Shown piece after piece: positions 17,644-25,992 of a stretch of DNA of 64,000 bases; position 1 is the first letter of the stretch, and the number at the start of each line of letters is the position of its first letter. This stretch comes from Bog-473 sp963779735 (GTDB lineage: Bacteria > Actinomycetota > Acidimicrobiia > Acidimicrobiales > RAAP-2). The stretch is from NCBI GenBank assembly GCA_963779735.1, contig CAVZZJ010000006.1:558001-622000 (forward strand). The letters are read 5' to 3'. Under the pieces are notes generated by a model. That model did not search any database, had not been told where the DNA came from, and saw nothing but the letters and a program-made list of their open reading frames with translations. The position numbers and the translations under genes are program-made.

Positions 17644-18006
17644 CTACTCGTCATCGCTCCACCACCAATAGACGCCGCTCCGAATCCCCTCACGCCATAT
17701 GCGATAGGCAACTTCGATCATTTCCGAAGCTATTTCGGCGGCTTCGCTGTCAGGCATTGCATTTAACGTGGCGCTGATCCTCCCTTGTCCTTCGGCACCT
17801 GGGTCGAGTGCGGATACCCTCAGCTGAACGGCTTCCATTTGGGCCAGTAAGCCCGAGGAAAGATAGCCCTCCAGTTGGGCATCGTGGACGGCACCGTCGA
17901 ATGGTGGATCGATGGCAAAGGCAAGGCGCTCCTGCAATGTGCCATATCCAGTGGCGAGCGCATCGATTACCTGGCTCATTTTCTCACATGCGTATTCGAG
18001 ACTCAC
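17644..18006 (-). CDS. orphan helical protein, third gene of a small operon
   Basis: A 120-residue, acidic, helix-rich protein (MSQVIDALATGYGTLQERL, then a long Glu/Ala helix) ending in a Trp-rich tail (GVYWWWSDDE). Start GTG at 18006; an ATG at 17979 is possible. It lies 58 bases after the second gene on the same strand. The family is unknown. The Trp-rich acidic end is unusual and looks like an interaction tag. Confidence 0.5.
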   Translation of the reverse strand: MSLEYACEKMSQVIDALATGYGTLQERLAFAIDPPFDGAVHDAQLEGYLSSGLLAQMEAVQLRVSALDPGAEGQGRISATLNAMPDSEAAEIASEMIEVAYRIWREGIRSGVYWWWSDDE

Positions 18007-18064
18007 GAGGTCTCGCTGTGCGATGTCACGTCAGAAGGCTAGCCGTCGTCGGGGGTCGGATTGG

Positions 18065-18277
18065 TCAAGGCATCTTGGCGCGCTGATCCGCAAATCGAGA
18101 AAGGATCGAAGCAACCTCGGGATCTGGCCTGAAGACAACCAGCTCCCACGGCTCCAAGCTCGGATTCACCGCTGCCTTCTGTGCCGTCCAGCTCGCCGTG
18201 CCCTCGGCAATGAGGGCCTCCGCGGACTTTCCGCAGACCTCTTCAAGACTGGGCGCGGTGCTCGCGTCGTCCCTCAT
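18065..18277 (-). CDS. orphan 70-residue protein, second gene of a small operon
   Basis: A frame from an ATG overlapping the stop of the first gene in ATGA, so translation is probably coupled. It is an amphipathic protein with phrases LEEVCGKSAEALIAEGTASW and LVVFRPDPEVASILSRF. No known domain was recognised. Confidence 0.5.
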   Translation of the reverse strand: MRDDASTAPSLEEVCGKSAEALIAEGTASWTAQKAAVNPSLEPWELVVFRPDPEVASILSRFADQRAKMP

Positions 18278-18525
18278 GATGTCTCCCGGCTGCGTAATGC
18301 TGCCTTTTCGTCCAACGCCCGCTGGATACCCTTTGAACGAGCACTGAACACGACCGCCCCGTCGTAGTCGCCCTTGGCAAGCAATGTTTGGGCGGTGTCG
18401 TCCACCAACTTCTTCACCATCCTGAGTTCCAGAGGGCTCATGGACTCCTGATATCGATGGGAAACCTGCTTGTCGTAGTCGTAACCCTCGGCCTTGGCTT
18501 GGGCGATGGCCTCATTCAATTTCAT
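18274..18525 (-). CDS. orphan 83-residue protein, first gene of a small operon
   Basis: Starts MKLNEAIAQAKAEGYDYDKQ at 18525 with GAGAGG directly before the ATG. Mostly helical and charged (MSPLELRMVKKLVDDTAQTL). The two-gene overlap and small sizes resemble toxin-antitoxin or phage-type small operons, but no signature confirms this. Upstream open reading to 18684 lacks protein-like composition. Confidence 0.5.
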   Translation of the reverse strand: MKLNEAIAQAKAEGYDYDKQVSHRYQESMSPLELRMVKKLVDDTAQTLLAKGDYDGAVVFSARSKGIQRALDEKAALRSRETS

Positions 18526-18922
18526 CCTCTCGGTGGTGGAGGCCGGAGGGGTGCCGCCCGTGCCTTGCCGTTCTTCCTCGGACCTTGATTCGCCCTCCGC
18601 CCTTATTGCGAAGGCGCGGCGCGCGAATTTCCGCGCAGACGATGGCGTATTTGCCCGTCTCGCCCATCGTTTCGAAGTGCACACGCAACTTGTCGAGCTG
18701 ACAGTCGGTCAATCCGTCGACCGCGACGGTCGGCAACTTGGTGGAGGCGCGCCGCTCAATCGGACGAGAGGGATAGATAACTCCGCCCACCGCGACCACT
18801 ACCACCAGCTGCCACCGCCGTGGGTCCTCCCAACCGCGACGCGACCAAGAGGGCCGATGGACGTGTCGTGGGTGCATGAGTACGCTGTAGTGGGTCTTTC
18901 CAGCTAGTCGCACGTCCAGCAA
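18526..18922 (-). other. possible remnant of another small gene
   Basis: A minus-strand frame across this stretch has a short protein-like block (VDGLTDCQLDKLRVHFETMG, then TGKYAIVCAEIRA) surrounded by basic low-quality sequence. It may be a decayed gene upstream of the three-gene operon. Otherwise nothing is seen here. Confidence 0.25.
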
Positions 18923-19009
18923 GCGATAACTAGACGCTCACCAAGACGCGCTCGGGGACTCTTCCACTGCCGGTTCTCCGTGGGGATTCGACAGCCTGGC
19001 CCATAATCG

Positions 19010-19152
19010 CTCAGGCATCCCCCTCCGAGCTGGGCGACCGGGTGCGGGAGCGCCGTAACGAGCTGGTGCTAACTCAAGCGGCGCTCGCCTTCAAGGCCGC
19101 AGTCCATTACTCCTACATCGGGTCCCTGGAGACGCCAGGAGCGGCTAGGCGA
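19010..19152 (+). pseudogene. fragment of an XRE/HTH_3 regulator
   Basis: The plus strand reads SELGDRVRERRNELVLTQAA, then LAFKAAVHYSYIGSLE, a typical first HTH_3 segment (LGxRVRxRRxELGLTQxxLAxKAGVHxSYIGxLE). The sequence leaves the family right after that and no helix 4-5 follows. No start codon fits upstream. A truncated relic. Confidence 0.55.
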
Positions 19153-19189
19153 CCCGTAATCTGTCTTCCATGTGTGATCGAGTCGCCCT

Positions 19190-20119
19190 CTACACCGAGC
19201 CAGCCAAGGTCGCTGCGTGCGCACCGGTCCGTCTTGGCGAGTTGTCGTAGGCATAACTGGCTACCCAGTAAAGCGATGCCGTCAAGGGAGACGATTGGGG
19301 AACTGAACCATTTTGATCCAGGTCCTGTATCTGCATTGCCGGTATGTGAGGAGTTGAAGGGATTCCGACGGTCGCACTGGGTGGAGCTATCGCCAAGAGC
19401 ACCCCATCGAGATAGAAGCTATCGCCGGCAGTCGGATTCCAAAGGACGGTGACTTCATGCAGGCCGCTTCCGATACTCGATGGCCACGGTGACTGCCACT
19501 CGACCTTGCACGGATCGCTGGTTGGGTTACACCCCCCAACCTGAAAGACGTCGATCCCCGGTTGCTGCGGAGTGCCGCCCAAGAAGTCTATTTCTCCTTC
19601 CTGCCATACATTGTCCGCTGGCCAAGCTATAAACACCACGGCGACGTTCTGCCAGTTATTACCCGAGAGCGAGAAGCAGAATGTGAATCCGCCATAGCTG
19701 TTCACCTTGTCGTGGGCAATATTCATTCCCGCCCCGGTGACGCCCGGGTGGGCTGGGTCGCTATAGCCGAGTTCTTCGAGGGCGTCCTTGGTCACCACAA
19801 TGTGACTGGCTCCTATCCATCCGGCTGGCGGCAGTACCTTGGGCCCGCTTGCGGCATAGTTGTTATAGCCGTCCCTTCTCGCATCACCGACTATTTGTGG
19901 GCCGGTCATGGCGTTCTGCAGCGAGTACCCAGGAAACGTAGTAGTCGTTGGTGGGGTGGGGCTGGAGGTCCCGTGGCAGGTCCCTCCCGTTGCGGTCCGG
20001 GCGCCATCGGTTTGTGCCTGGGGGGACACAGGTGATTGATCGGCAATCCCGATCCCCATGCCGAGCCCAGCACCGGCTGCGACGAGGCCGACAAGCACCC
20101 ACGGCAGTGCACGTCTCAC
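19190..20119 (-). CDS. secreted GH16-like (concanavalin-fold) protein
   Basis: A 309-residue protein with an N-terminal membrane anchor or signal (ALPWVLVGLVAAGAGLGMGI) and a Thr/Pro linker. The fold core contains WQEGEIDFLGG and later GLHEVTVLWNPTAGDSFYLDG, phrases of GH16-type laminarinase or kappa-carrageenase folds. The usual catalytic ExDxE is only partly matched (EIDFL), so it may bind sugar without hydrolysing it. Possible secreted polysaccharide-active protein. Confidence 0.6.
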   Translation of the reverse strand: MRRALPWVLVGLVAAGAGLGMGIGIADQSPVSPQAQTDGARTATGGTCHGTSSPTPPTTTTFPGYSLQNAMTGPQIVGDARRDGYNNYAASGPKVLPPAGWIGASHIVVTKDALEELGYSDPAHPGVTGAGMNIAHDKVNSYGGFTFCFSLSGNNWQNVAVVFIAWPADNVWQEGEIDFLGGTPQQPGIDVFQVGGCNPTSDPCKVEWQSPWPSSIGSGLHEVTVLWNPTAGDSFYLDGVLLAIAPPSATVGIPSTPHIPAMQIQDLDQNGSVPQSSPLTASLYWVASYAYDNSPRRTGAHAATLAGSV

Positions 20120-20273
20120 AGGGTAATACTCGCACGAGTCGAACTACTGCAAATAGGGCATTAGGTCATGTAGGGGCGGCGCTTCTCCTGTTGGCCACGC
20201 CCACGTCCCGGCCCTCTGGTATACGTTGAGCGTGAGCGGCTGATGGCTCGATTACACAGGAGGCACGCTAGAT

Positions 20274-20624
20274 ATGCCGAACGACTCGGTTGATAGAAAT
20301 CTTCAAGGCATGGATGACCTCGACTTCGTGGGCTGGAACAATGCCGATTGGACGGGCGTCTTCGCCCACCATCACACCGACGATGTCCTAGTGGACTGGC
20401 AAGGACAGCCCACGACCCACGGCATCGAGGAGCACATCGAGGCCATGAAGTCATACGTCGAACAAAACGGGGGCGGAACACCACCCCAGATCACGTCACA
20501 CCCGATCAGGTTCGGATCTGGAGAGTGGACGTGCGTCATCGGGGAGTTCGACAACGGCGCCCGCATGGTCACCGTAGCGAAATGGAGCGATGGCGCCATC
20601 GCTGAGGAGTACATCTGGGCGTAG
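20274..20624 (+). CDS. SnoaL-like / NTF2-fold protein
   Basis: A 116-residue protein starting MPNDSVDRNLQGMDDLDFVG, with AGGAGG ten bases upstream. It has the pattern of SnoaL-like polyketide-cyclase-fold proteins: WTGVFAHHHTDDVLVDWQGQPTTHG in the first half and KWSDGAIAEEYIW at the end. Ligand and reaction are unknown. Confidence 0.75.
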   Translation: MPNDSVDRNLQGMDDLDFVGWNNADWTGVFAHHHTDDVLVDWQGQPTTHGIEEHIEAMKSYVEQNGGGTPPQITSHPIRFGSGEWTCVIGEFDNGARMVTVAKWSDGAIAEEYIWA

Positions 20625-20931
20625 CACCGCCTCGGCGTTCGAACGCAAGCGGGTTCTGGTACTAGCTGATGCTTTCTACGAGTGGAAGAGGGTGGCGAAC
20701 GCCAAGCAGCCCTACGCCTTTCGCCGCACCGACGGCCAGCCCATAGTCTTTGCCGGTCTGGGTGACCACTGGAAGGCCCCCGACGGGCACTGGTTGGCGT
20801 CGGCCACCATTATCACGACATCGGACAACCCCGACATGCACGAGATCCGCGACCGCATGCCGGTCATCCTTGAGAGCGATGTGTGGGATCGCTGGTTAGA
20901 TCCGGCCCTTCATGACCGTAGTGAGCTATAA
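20620..20931 (+). pseudogene. fragment of an SRAP (YedK/HMCES-like) protein
   Basis: The stretch carries VLVLADAFYEWKR, then QPYAFRRTDGQPIVFAGLGD and ATIITTSDNPDMHEIRDRMP, the middle of the SRAP domain, which crosslinks to abasic sites in single-stranded DNA. The N-terminal catalytic Cys and the C-terminal part are missing; it abuts the previous stop and stops soon after the DRMP motif. A truncated gene. Confidence 0.7.
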
Positions 20932-21159
20932 GCGATGTTGCGGCCACCACCGGCCGGGACCCTTGAGCATTACCCGGTGAGTAAAGACGTCGGCAATGTG
21001 AATAACAACCGGGCCACACCTGCTGGAAGTAGGTAGCACCTGATTCAACAGTCAGATCAAAGTCGCCGGTCGGTGCCTTCTATCGACGGTGTGCGCACTC
21101 GCTACAAAATGACACATCGGACACCGCTTGTGCGCCGCAGTTCGGGCAACAGTTGACCT

Positions 21160-21852
21160 TTAGGTTCGATCGGTATCATCGTGTGGCCTGAGCATTTGCT
21201 TCCTAAGTGCCGCCAGCTCGGCCTCGACTTTGCTAATCGATGGAGTCGATGCAGCAGGGGGGACTAAGGTGCTTGGGGCTGACCCAGCAGTAACCGCTGG
21301 AGACGCACTTCTGGTGCGAAAGATCCACCCGCACAGGACGCCGCCGACCAGACCGCCGATGTGGGCCTCATAACCGAGACCGGGTGCGGGCAATAGCAGC
21401 GTAAAAATCGGCAGGTAACAAATCATTACCAGCACGCCAACGACGACGTCGACCTTGTTGTGGCTGAAGAAGCCTCGGACAATGACATAGCCGAACCAGC
21501 CGAAGATGACGCCACTGGCGCCAGCCGCATCGCTGTGTGGTGAATCGAAGAGCCAGGAAGCGAGGCCGCTCGTCACGATCACGACACCGGTCACGCCTAT
21601 AAACTTGGGGATGCTTCGGTATGCCGCCAAGAACCCAAGTACAACCAAAGGGACCGAGTTGCCTTCGATGTGCGCCCACGAAAAGTGGAGCAACGGAGCA
21701 CTGAAGATGTACGGCAGGTCGCCCACCATCCGTGGTCGTATGCCGTAATCGTAGGTAAGCCTGTAATGATCGGCGTTATTGATGATCTGGACTATCCAGA
21801 GGACAACGAGGATGCCGAGCACGATGATTAGAGCGGTGCGTGCCTTGGTCAT
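21160..21852 (-). CDS. rhomboid-family intramembrane serine protease
   Basis: A 230-residue polytopic membrane protein. The HFSWAHIEGN motif (His56, His61, Asn65), catalytic Ser in GASGVIFG (Ser113) and catalytic His in AHIGGLVGG (His164) are all present. A Ser/Pro/Ala tail with a helix (KVEAELAALRKQML) extends into the cytoplasm. In the gap just beyond its stop, a short minus-strand frame encodes two Cys pairs (CPNC, CSEC), possibly a lost zinc-ribbon tail. Substrate unknown. Confidence 0.85.
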   Translation of the reverse strand: MTKARTALIIVLGILVVLWIVQIINNADHYRLTYDYGIRPRMVGDLPYIFSAPLLHFSWAHIEGNSVPLVVLGFLAAYRSIPKFIGVTGVVIVTSGLASWLFDSPHSDAAGASGVIFGWFGYVIVRGFFSHNKVDVVVGVLVMICYLPIFTLLLPAPGLGYEAHIGGLVGGVLCGWIFRTRSASPAVTAGSAPSTLVPPAASTPSISKVEAELAALRKQMLRPHDDTDRT

Positions 21853-21895
21853 GTTTCAATCACCAGGGCCTTCGTTGTCGAAGCACTAAGCGTAG

Positions 21896-22393
21896 TTGTC
21901 AGCGGTCCAGGCAATCAACAGGCAAGAGGCCGTCGCCAGCGAAGGTAGACTGCGGATATCTCCCACTGTGAATATCAGGACTGAGGAAGAGGCCGTTGCT
22001 GCCTACACGTCATATCTCGGCAACAACCTGCCCGAAGGCACTCACGTTGCTGCTCGCTGTGTGATAGATGGTCTTCTCCCAGACGACGGATGCATATGGG
22101 CGGTCAGTGCGGGAAGTGGCAACCTTGAAGACGTCGTCCCCCGTGGTTACCTCGAATACCTGGGCCCTGATGGAAAGGTGTGGAGATTCCCCTCGAGCCT
22201 AATCTTTCCAGATCACGATTTCGCCGTGACTGCCCTAGTCTTGATCTACTGCGAAGGCGTTGCCGACCAGGTGGATCAGTATGCCCTCGTAGGCCGGGTG
22301 GCCGCTGTCATGAATCAAAGGGATCTCGCCCTCAGTGCGTTGGTCGAAGACGCCAAGGAAGGACGACTACGGCATCCGCCCCAACAAGTGTGA
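21896..22393 (+). CDS. orphan protein, 165 residues
   Basis: A frame from TTG (alternative GTG at 21968) with moderate protein-like composition: EEAVAAYTSYLGNNLPEGTH, a CIWAVSAGSGN strand and an acidic middle, ending RHPPQQV. No known domain. It is divergent from the rhomboid gene across 43 bases. Confidence 0.45.
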   Translation: MSAVQAINRQEAVASEGRLRISPTVNIRTEEEAVAAYTSYLGNNLPEGTHVAARCVIDGLLPDDGCIWAVSAGSGNLEDVVPRGYLEYLGPDGKVWRFPSSLIFPDHDFAVTALVLIYCEGVADQVDQYALVGRVAAVMNQRDLALSALVEDAKEGRLRHPPQQV

Positions 22394-22506
22394 CCAGCAC
22401 TAGATCGCGCGGACGGTGTCCCTTTCTTCGTGCGCCCGGTGACGTCGGTACCCCTCAGTTACAAGGGTCTCAAGGGACGGGACCGTAAAATAATACGCTC
22501 GGAGTC

Positions 22507-22758
22507 ATGTCGTCACGACTCGACAAATCATGGTTGGTGCTCGCCAGTCACCAGACGAGCGAAGGTAATCGCTGCGTTGACATCTTCTCTCGTCCTAACG
22601 GCACATTTGGATTTGAAGAGTTCCGCCGAGACCCCGAGGACATGGGTGCTTGGACCCCGGTCAGCTACTTCTCTGGTCGGGAATACCCGAGCGAGCACGA
22701 CGCCGTCGAATCAGCAAAGAGAGCGGTCCCATGGCTGGTCCGTCTCCTAGCTGAGTAG
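22507..22758 (+). CDS. orphan 83-residue protein
   Basis: Starts MSSRLDKSWLVLASHQTSEG with GGAG two bases before the ATG. Charged and aromatic (FGFEEFRRDPEDMGAWTPVS), without signal peptide. Family unknown. Confidence 0.5.
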   Translation: MSSRLDKSWLVLASHQTSEGNRCVDIFSRPNGTFGFEEFRRDPEDMGAWTPVSYFSGREYPSEHDAVESAKRAVPWLVRLLAE

Positions 22759-22809
22759 CCACTAAAGCCGACATATATCTAGCTGATGCGTCTCCTTTAT
22801 GATTGAAAA

Positions 22810-23208
22810 ATGGTTGACCTGCACAAGCCAGATCCGTCTTTAACAGATGGAACCACTATTCGGCTTCGACCCTTCGCAATGAGGGACGTCGGAGATGTGA
22901 CGGCTGCCTGTCAGGATCAGGAGATCTCTCGCTGGACCGACGCCATCCCCTGGCCCTATTACGAGGAACATGCCCGTGAATGGATCTCGACCCATGACGG
23001 ACTGTGGGAGCGAGGCGAGATCGCTCCCTTCGCCATTGTCGCAGCAGAAGACGGGCAGTTCCTGGGAGCCATAAGCCTTATATTCGCCAAGGACCGACCG
23101 CCAGGTGCTGGGTACTGGGTCGCCCGATGGGGGCGCAACCGTGGGGTAGCCACGAGTGCGTTGATGATGATTATTCAATGGGGATTCGATACCCTTGAGT
23201 TCCCTCTG
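22810..23208 (+). pseudogene. GNAT acetyltransferase, N-terminal part split by the insertion sequence
   Basis: A RimJ/RimL-type GNAT start: DGTTIRLRPFAMRDVGDVTA, then IPWPYYEEHAREWIS and GYWVARWGRNRGVATSAL (acetyl-CoA-binding motif A). The frame runs into the left inverted repeat of the element at 23209. The C-terminal part, HRLASVSLATMLGNVASERV, continues beyond the element from 24773. Confidence 0.8.
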
Positions 23209-23234
23209 TGTCAACCTTGACTGAGACGGTTTGC
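23209..23234 (+). repeat. left terminal inverted repeat of the IS
   Basis: TGTCAACC, six unlike bases, then GAGACGGTTTG. The right end, read on the minus strand, gives TGTCAACC, five bases, then GAGACGGTTTC. Confidence 0.8.
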
Positions 23235-23279
23235 CTTGACAAATCAATGAGCTGAGAGGGCGGAGAAGGAACTTCTCCC

Positions 23280-23729
23280 ATGACCACGACAATCAACCAC
23301 CGTGACCGCGCGCGCCACCATGCTGGTGCGATGGACGACACAGCTCCACCAGACCCCGAGGTCCCCGAGCGCTCTTCGGGGCGCCGGCAGTTCTCGGCGA
23401 AATACAAGGCCAAGATCCTGGCCGAATACGACGCGTTGCCCCGATCTGCTCGAGGGGCGATGCTCCGACGCGAGGGCCTGTACTCCTCGCTCATCGTCAC
23501 CTGGCGTCGCCAACGTGACCAGGGGGCACAGGCGGCCCTGGCCAAGCCAGCGGGACGAGGGAAGGCCGATCCGCGTGACCGTGAGATCGTCCGCCTGAAC
23601 AAGGAGGTCGACCGACTGGGCAACGAGCTCGACAAGTCCAGACAGGTCGTCGAAATCCAGAAAAAACTTTCCGCGCTGTTGGAGCAACTCGCCACGGACA
23701 GCACAGCGGAGAACGGCGAGCAGAGATGA
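23280..23729 (+). CDS. IS3-type transposase OrfA
   Basis: A 149-residue basic protein with the HTH_Tnp_1 pattern RRQFSAKYKAKILAEYDALP followed by LYSSLIVTWRRQRD and a C-terminal leucine-zipper-like coil (IVRLNKEVDRLGNELDKS). It would bind the IS ends. AGAAGGA lies nine bases before the ATG at 23280; an ATG at 23331 is possible. Its stop overlaps the OrfB start in ATGA, suggesting coupled re-initiation rather than the usual programmed frameshift. Confidence 0.85.
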   Translation: MTTTINHRDRARHHAGAMDDTAPPDPEVPERSSGRRQFSAKYKAKILAEYDALPRSARGAMLRREGLYSSLIVTWRRQRDQGAQAALAKPAGRGKADPRDREIVRLNKEVDRLGNELDKSRQVVEIQKKLSALLEQLATDSTAENGEQR

Positions 23730-24745
23730 TCGACGAGGCCATCGGCCAGCTCACCCCCCTCGTGGGGACAACGGCAGCATTGGCGAGCGTGGGGGCGGAC
23801 CGGGCCACCTGGTATCGACGGCATCGCCAGAGCCCGGCCCCTCAGCCACCCGAGCGGGTCGCCACCCCTCAGCCCCGGGCGCTCAGCGAGGTCGAGCGCA
23901 AGGAGATCAAAAGGACGCTCGAGTCCGAGGAGTTCGTCGACGAGGCACCGGCGAGCGTCTACGCCAAATTGCTCGACCAAGGGAGGTACCTGGCATCGGT
24001 CTCCACCATGTACCGGGTCCTGCACGAGCACGACGAGGTGCGTGAGCGCCGGCGCCAGGCCACCCACCCGGCGCATAAGAAACCCGAGCTCATCGCCACG
24101 GGAGCCAATTCCGTGTGGTCGTGGGACATCACCAAAGTGCGCGGTCCCGAGAAGTGGACGTACTACTACCTCTATGTCATTTTGGATATCTACAGCCGCT
24201 ACGCCGTGGGCTGGATGCTGGCCCGGGCCGAACGGTCCGAGCTCTCCAAGCGCCTGATCAACGACACGATCGCCAAGCAGGGTGTCACCAAGGATCAGCT
24301 CACCATTCACTCGGACCGCGGGTCACCGATGATCGCCAAAGGAGTGGCCCACCTCTTGGCCGACCTTGGCGTGACCAAGTCGCTCAGCCGGCCCCACGTG
24401 AGCAATGACAATCCGTTCAGTGAATCGCAGTTCCGGACCTTCAAGTACCGACCCGACTTCCCTGATCGCTTCGGCAGCTTCGAGGACGGCCAGGCCCACT
24501 GCGCCAGATTCTTCCGTTGGTATAACGACGATCATCGTCACTCGGGCATTGGATTTCATACCCCCGCCGACGTGCACTACGGCCGGGCGCAAGCCATTCG
24601 AGAACAACGCGGGGTCGTCCTTCTCGACGCCTATGCCCAGCACCCAGAACGATTCGTCCGCAAGATCCCCACGCCACCGGTCCTTCCAGGCGTGGCGTGG
24701 ATCAATCAACCCGGAGAGGAGGCCACCGACTCACTGAATCGATGA
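23726..24745 (+). CDS. IS3-type transposase OrfB (DDE)
   Basis: A 339-residue rve-domain transposase with all three catalytic residues: Asp134 in SWDITKV, Asp197 in IHSDRGSPM and Glu233 in NPFSESQFRTFKY, separated by 35 residues as in D-D(35)E enzymes. An HTH region precedes it. The gene is intact, so the element may still be mobile. Confidence 0.88.
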   Translation: MIDEAIGQLTPLVGTTAALASVGADRATWYRRHRQSPAPQPPERVATPQPRALSEVERKEIKRTLESEEFVDEAPASVYAKLLDQGRYLASVSTMYRVLHEHDEVRERRRQATHPAHKKPELIATGANSVWSWDITKVRGPEKWTYYYLYVILDIYSRYAVGWMLARAERSELSKRLINDTIAKQGVTKDQLTIHSDRGSPMIAKGVAHLLADLGVTKSLSRPHVSNDNPFSESQFRTFKYRPDFPDRFGSFEDGQAHCARFFRWYNDDHRHSGIGFHTPADVHYGRAQAIREQRGVVLLDAYAQHPERFVRKIPTPPVLPGVAWINQPGEEATDSLNR

Positions 24746-24746
24746 A

Positions 24747-24770
24747 GAAACCGTCTCAAAAAGGTTGACA
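24747..24770 (-). repeat. right terminal inverted repeat of the IS
   Basis: Reads TGTCAACC, TTTTT, GAGACGGTTTC on the minus strand, matching the left end apart from the spacer bases. Confidence 0.8.
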
Positions 24771-24772
24771 CG

Positions 24773-24952
24773 CACCGGTTGGCGTCGGTGAGCCTGGCAA
24801 CGATGCTCGGCAATGTTGCCTCCGAGCGGGTTGCCGAGAAGGCAGGATTCTCCTTCATCGGTGAGACATCCGACTTCAGACCACCACGGAATCCTGAGCG
24901 GACATACAGCGTCAAGCAGTGGGTTCGCCGTAACCCTTCCACACCGATCTGA
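24773..24952 (+). pseudogene. GNAT acetyltransferase, C-terminal part
   Basis: The frame HRLASVSLATMLGNVASERV, VAEKAGFSFIG ... RRNPSTPI then stop is the second half of the GNAT fold broken by the IS. The family phrase (LASVSLATxNxASxRVxEKxGF) confirms that the two parts were one gene. It has no start codon of its own. Confidence 0.75.
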
Positions 24953-25015
24953 GTCACTCGATCAACCATGGCCATCTCGTCAGCATCTGAGCCGAAGCTG
25001 CGGCAAAATCGCTAG

Positions 25016-25886
25016 ATGGAAATCGATGAAAGGGTGCTCAACGCTACGGGCTGATCGATGAGGATGCTCGTCTCTGGCAGCCCGATAGGGGCGATCTGGT
25101 TCGTCTCAAGACGTGGGACATCTTCGACCGATTCCTGCCTCCCTCGGGACGGCTCCTCGATGTCGGCGGCGGCGGCCAGGTGCGCACGCCGCTCATCTCG
25201 CCGAAAAGGGCTTCGACGTCCTCCTCCTCGATCCGGTCGAAAAGCACCTTGAGGTAGCTCGGCAGCGAGCAGCTTCCACGGAGCGGTGGACCTTCGAGGT
25301 TGTTCCAGCGGAGGCCCGAAAGCTGCCTGTGGGGAACGCCAGCGTCGACGTCGTTCTGCTTATGGGTCCGCTGTATCACCTCATTGCTGCAAGCGATAGA
25401 CGAAAGGCATTACGTGAGGCACACCGGGTGCTCAGACCAGGCGGAACCCTCCTGGCTGAGATTATCTGTCGCCGTACCTGGGTTCTCGATGCCGCGCTCC
25501 AGGAACGACTTGCTCAACCCGGCATTCGGGATGCGTTCAGCGAAAATGTCGAGATGGGATTGAGCCAGGTTCCGGGATCCCCCGCCGACGGCAGCTTCTG
25601 GGCGTACTTTCATCGGCCCGAAGGGTTTCGATCAGAACTCCTGGCCGCAGCCTTTGCAGATATTGAACTTGTGGCCGTCGAAGGGTTTGGTTGGCTGCTT
25701 GGTGATCTGGAGAGGCGGATTCAGCATCCAGACCTTCTCCTTCGGGCGATCCGGTTGACCGAGTCCGAACCATCCATGCTCGGATGCTCGGCTCACGTCA
25801 TTGGGGGCTGCCATCCGTCCACAACGGTGGGGGCCATGAACAATCATTGCCACCAGGAAACAGCGCCTCAGGATGTCAATCAGTAG
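25016..25886 (+). pseudogene. class I SAM methyltransferase with two frameshifts
   Basis: The ATG at 25016 starts MEIDERVLNA; one base is missing before YGLIDEDARLWQPDRGDL, which then reads to GRLLDVGGG. There an extra base in a GGC run moves the frame, and PGAHAAHLAEKGFDVLLLDP continues to the stop at 25886. The full protein would have the SAM motif LLDVGGGPGAHA and the LREAHRVLRPGGTLL strand. Two indels make it a pseudogene unless they are sequence errors. Confidence 0.7.
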
Positions 25887-25992
25887 CATCCGGGCCCAGC
25901 GCAGTAGCAATCGTCAGTTGCCAGGTCACTAGGCATACCGCTCAGTAATGCGTGAGCCACCCACCAGGTGGACCAAGCCGGGCGCCAGAAAG

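Larger units (their letters stand above)
23209..24770 (+). mobile_element. IS3-type insertion sequence, complete
   Basis: A 1562-base element bounded by inverted repeats beginning TGTCAACC. Both transposase genes are intact and overlap by four bases. It lies inside a GNAT gene. No 3- or 4-base target duplication is evident (CTG on the left, CGC on the right), and simple excision would not restore the GNAT frame, so adjacent bases may have been lost. Confidence 0.85.

Noticed and set aside
21073..21160. A separate zinc-ribbon gene beyond the rhomboid 3' end
   Set aside because: CPNC and CSEC pairs are visible on the minus strand but the frame has a stop just upstream and no start codon; noted only as a possible lost tail.
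23206..24773. Target-site duplication of the IS3-type element
   Set aside because: Flanks CTG and CGC do not match; no 3-5 base repeat could be accepted.
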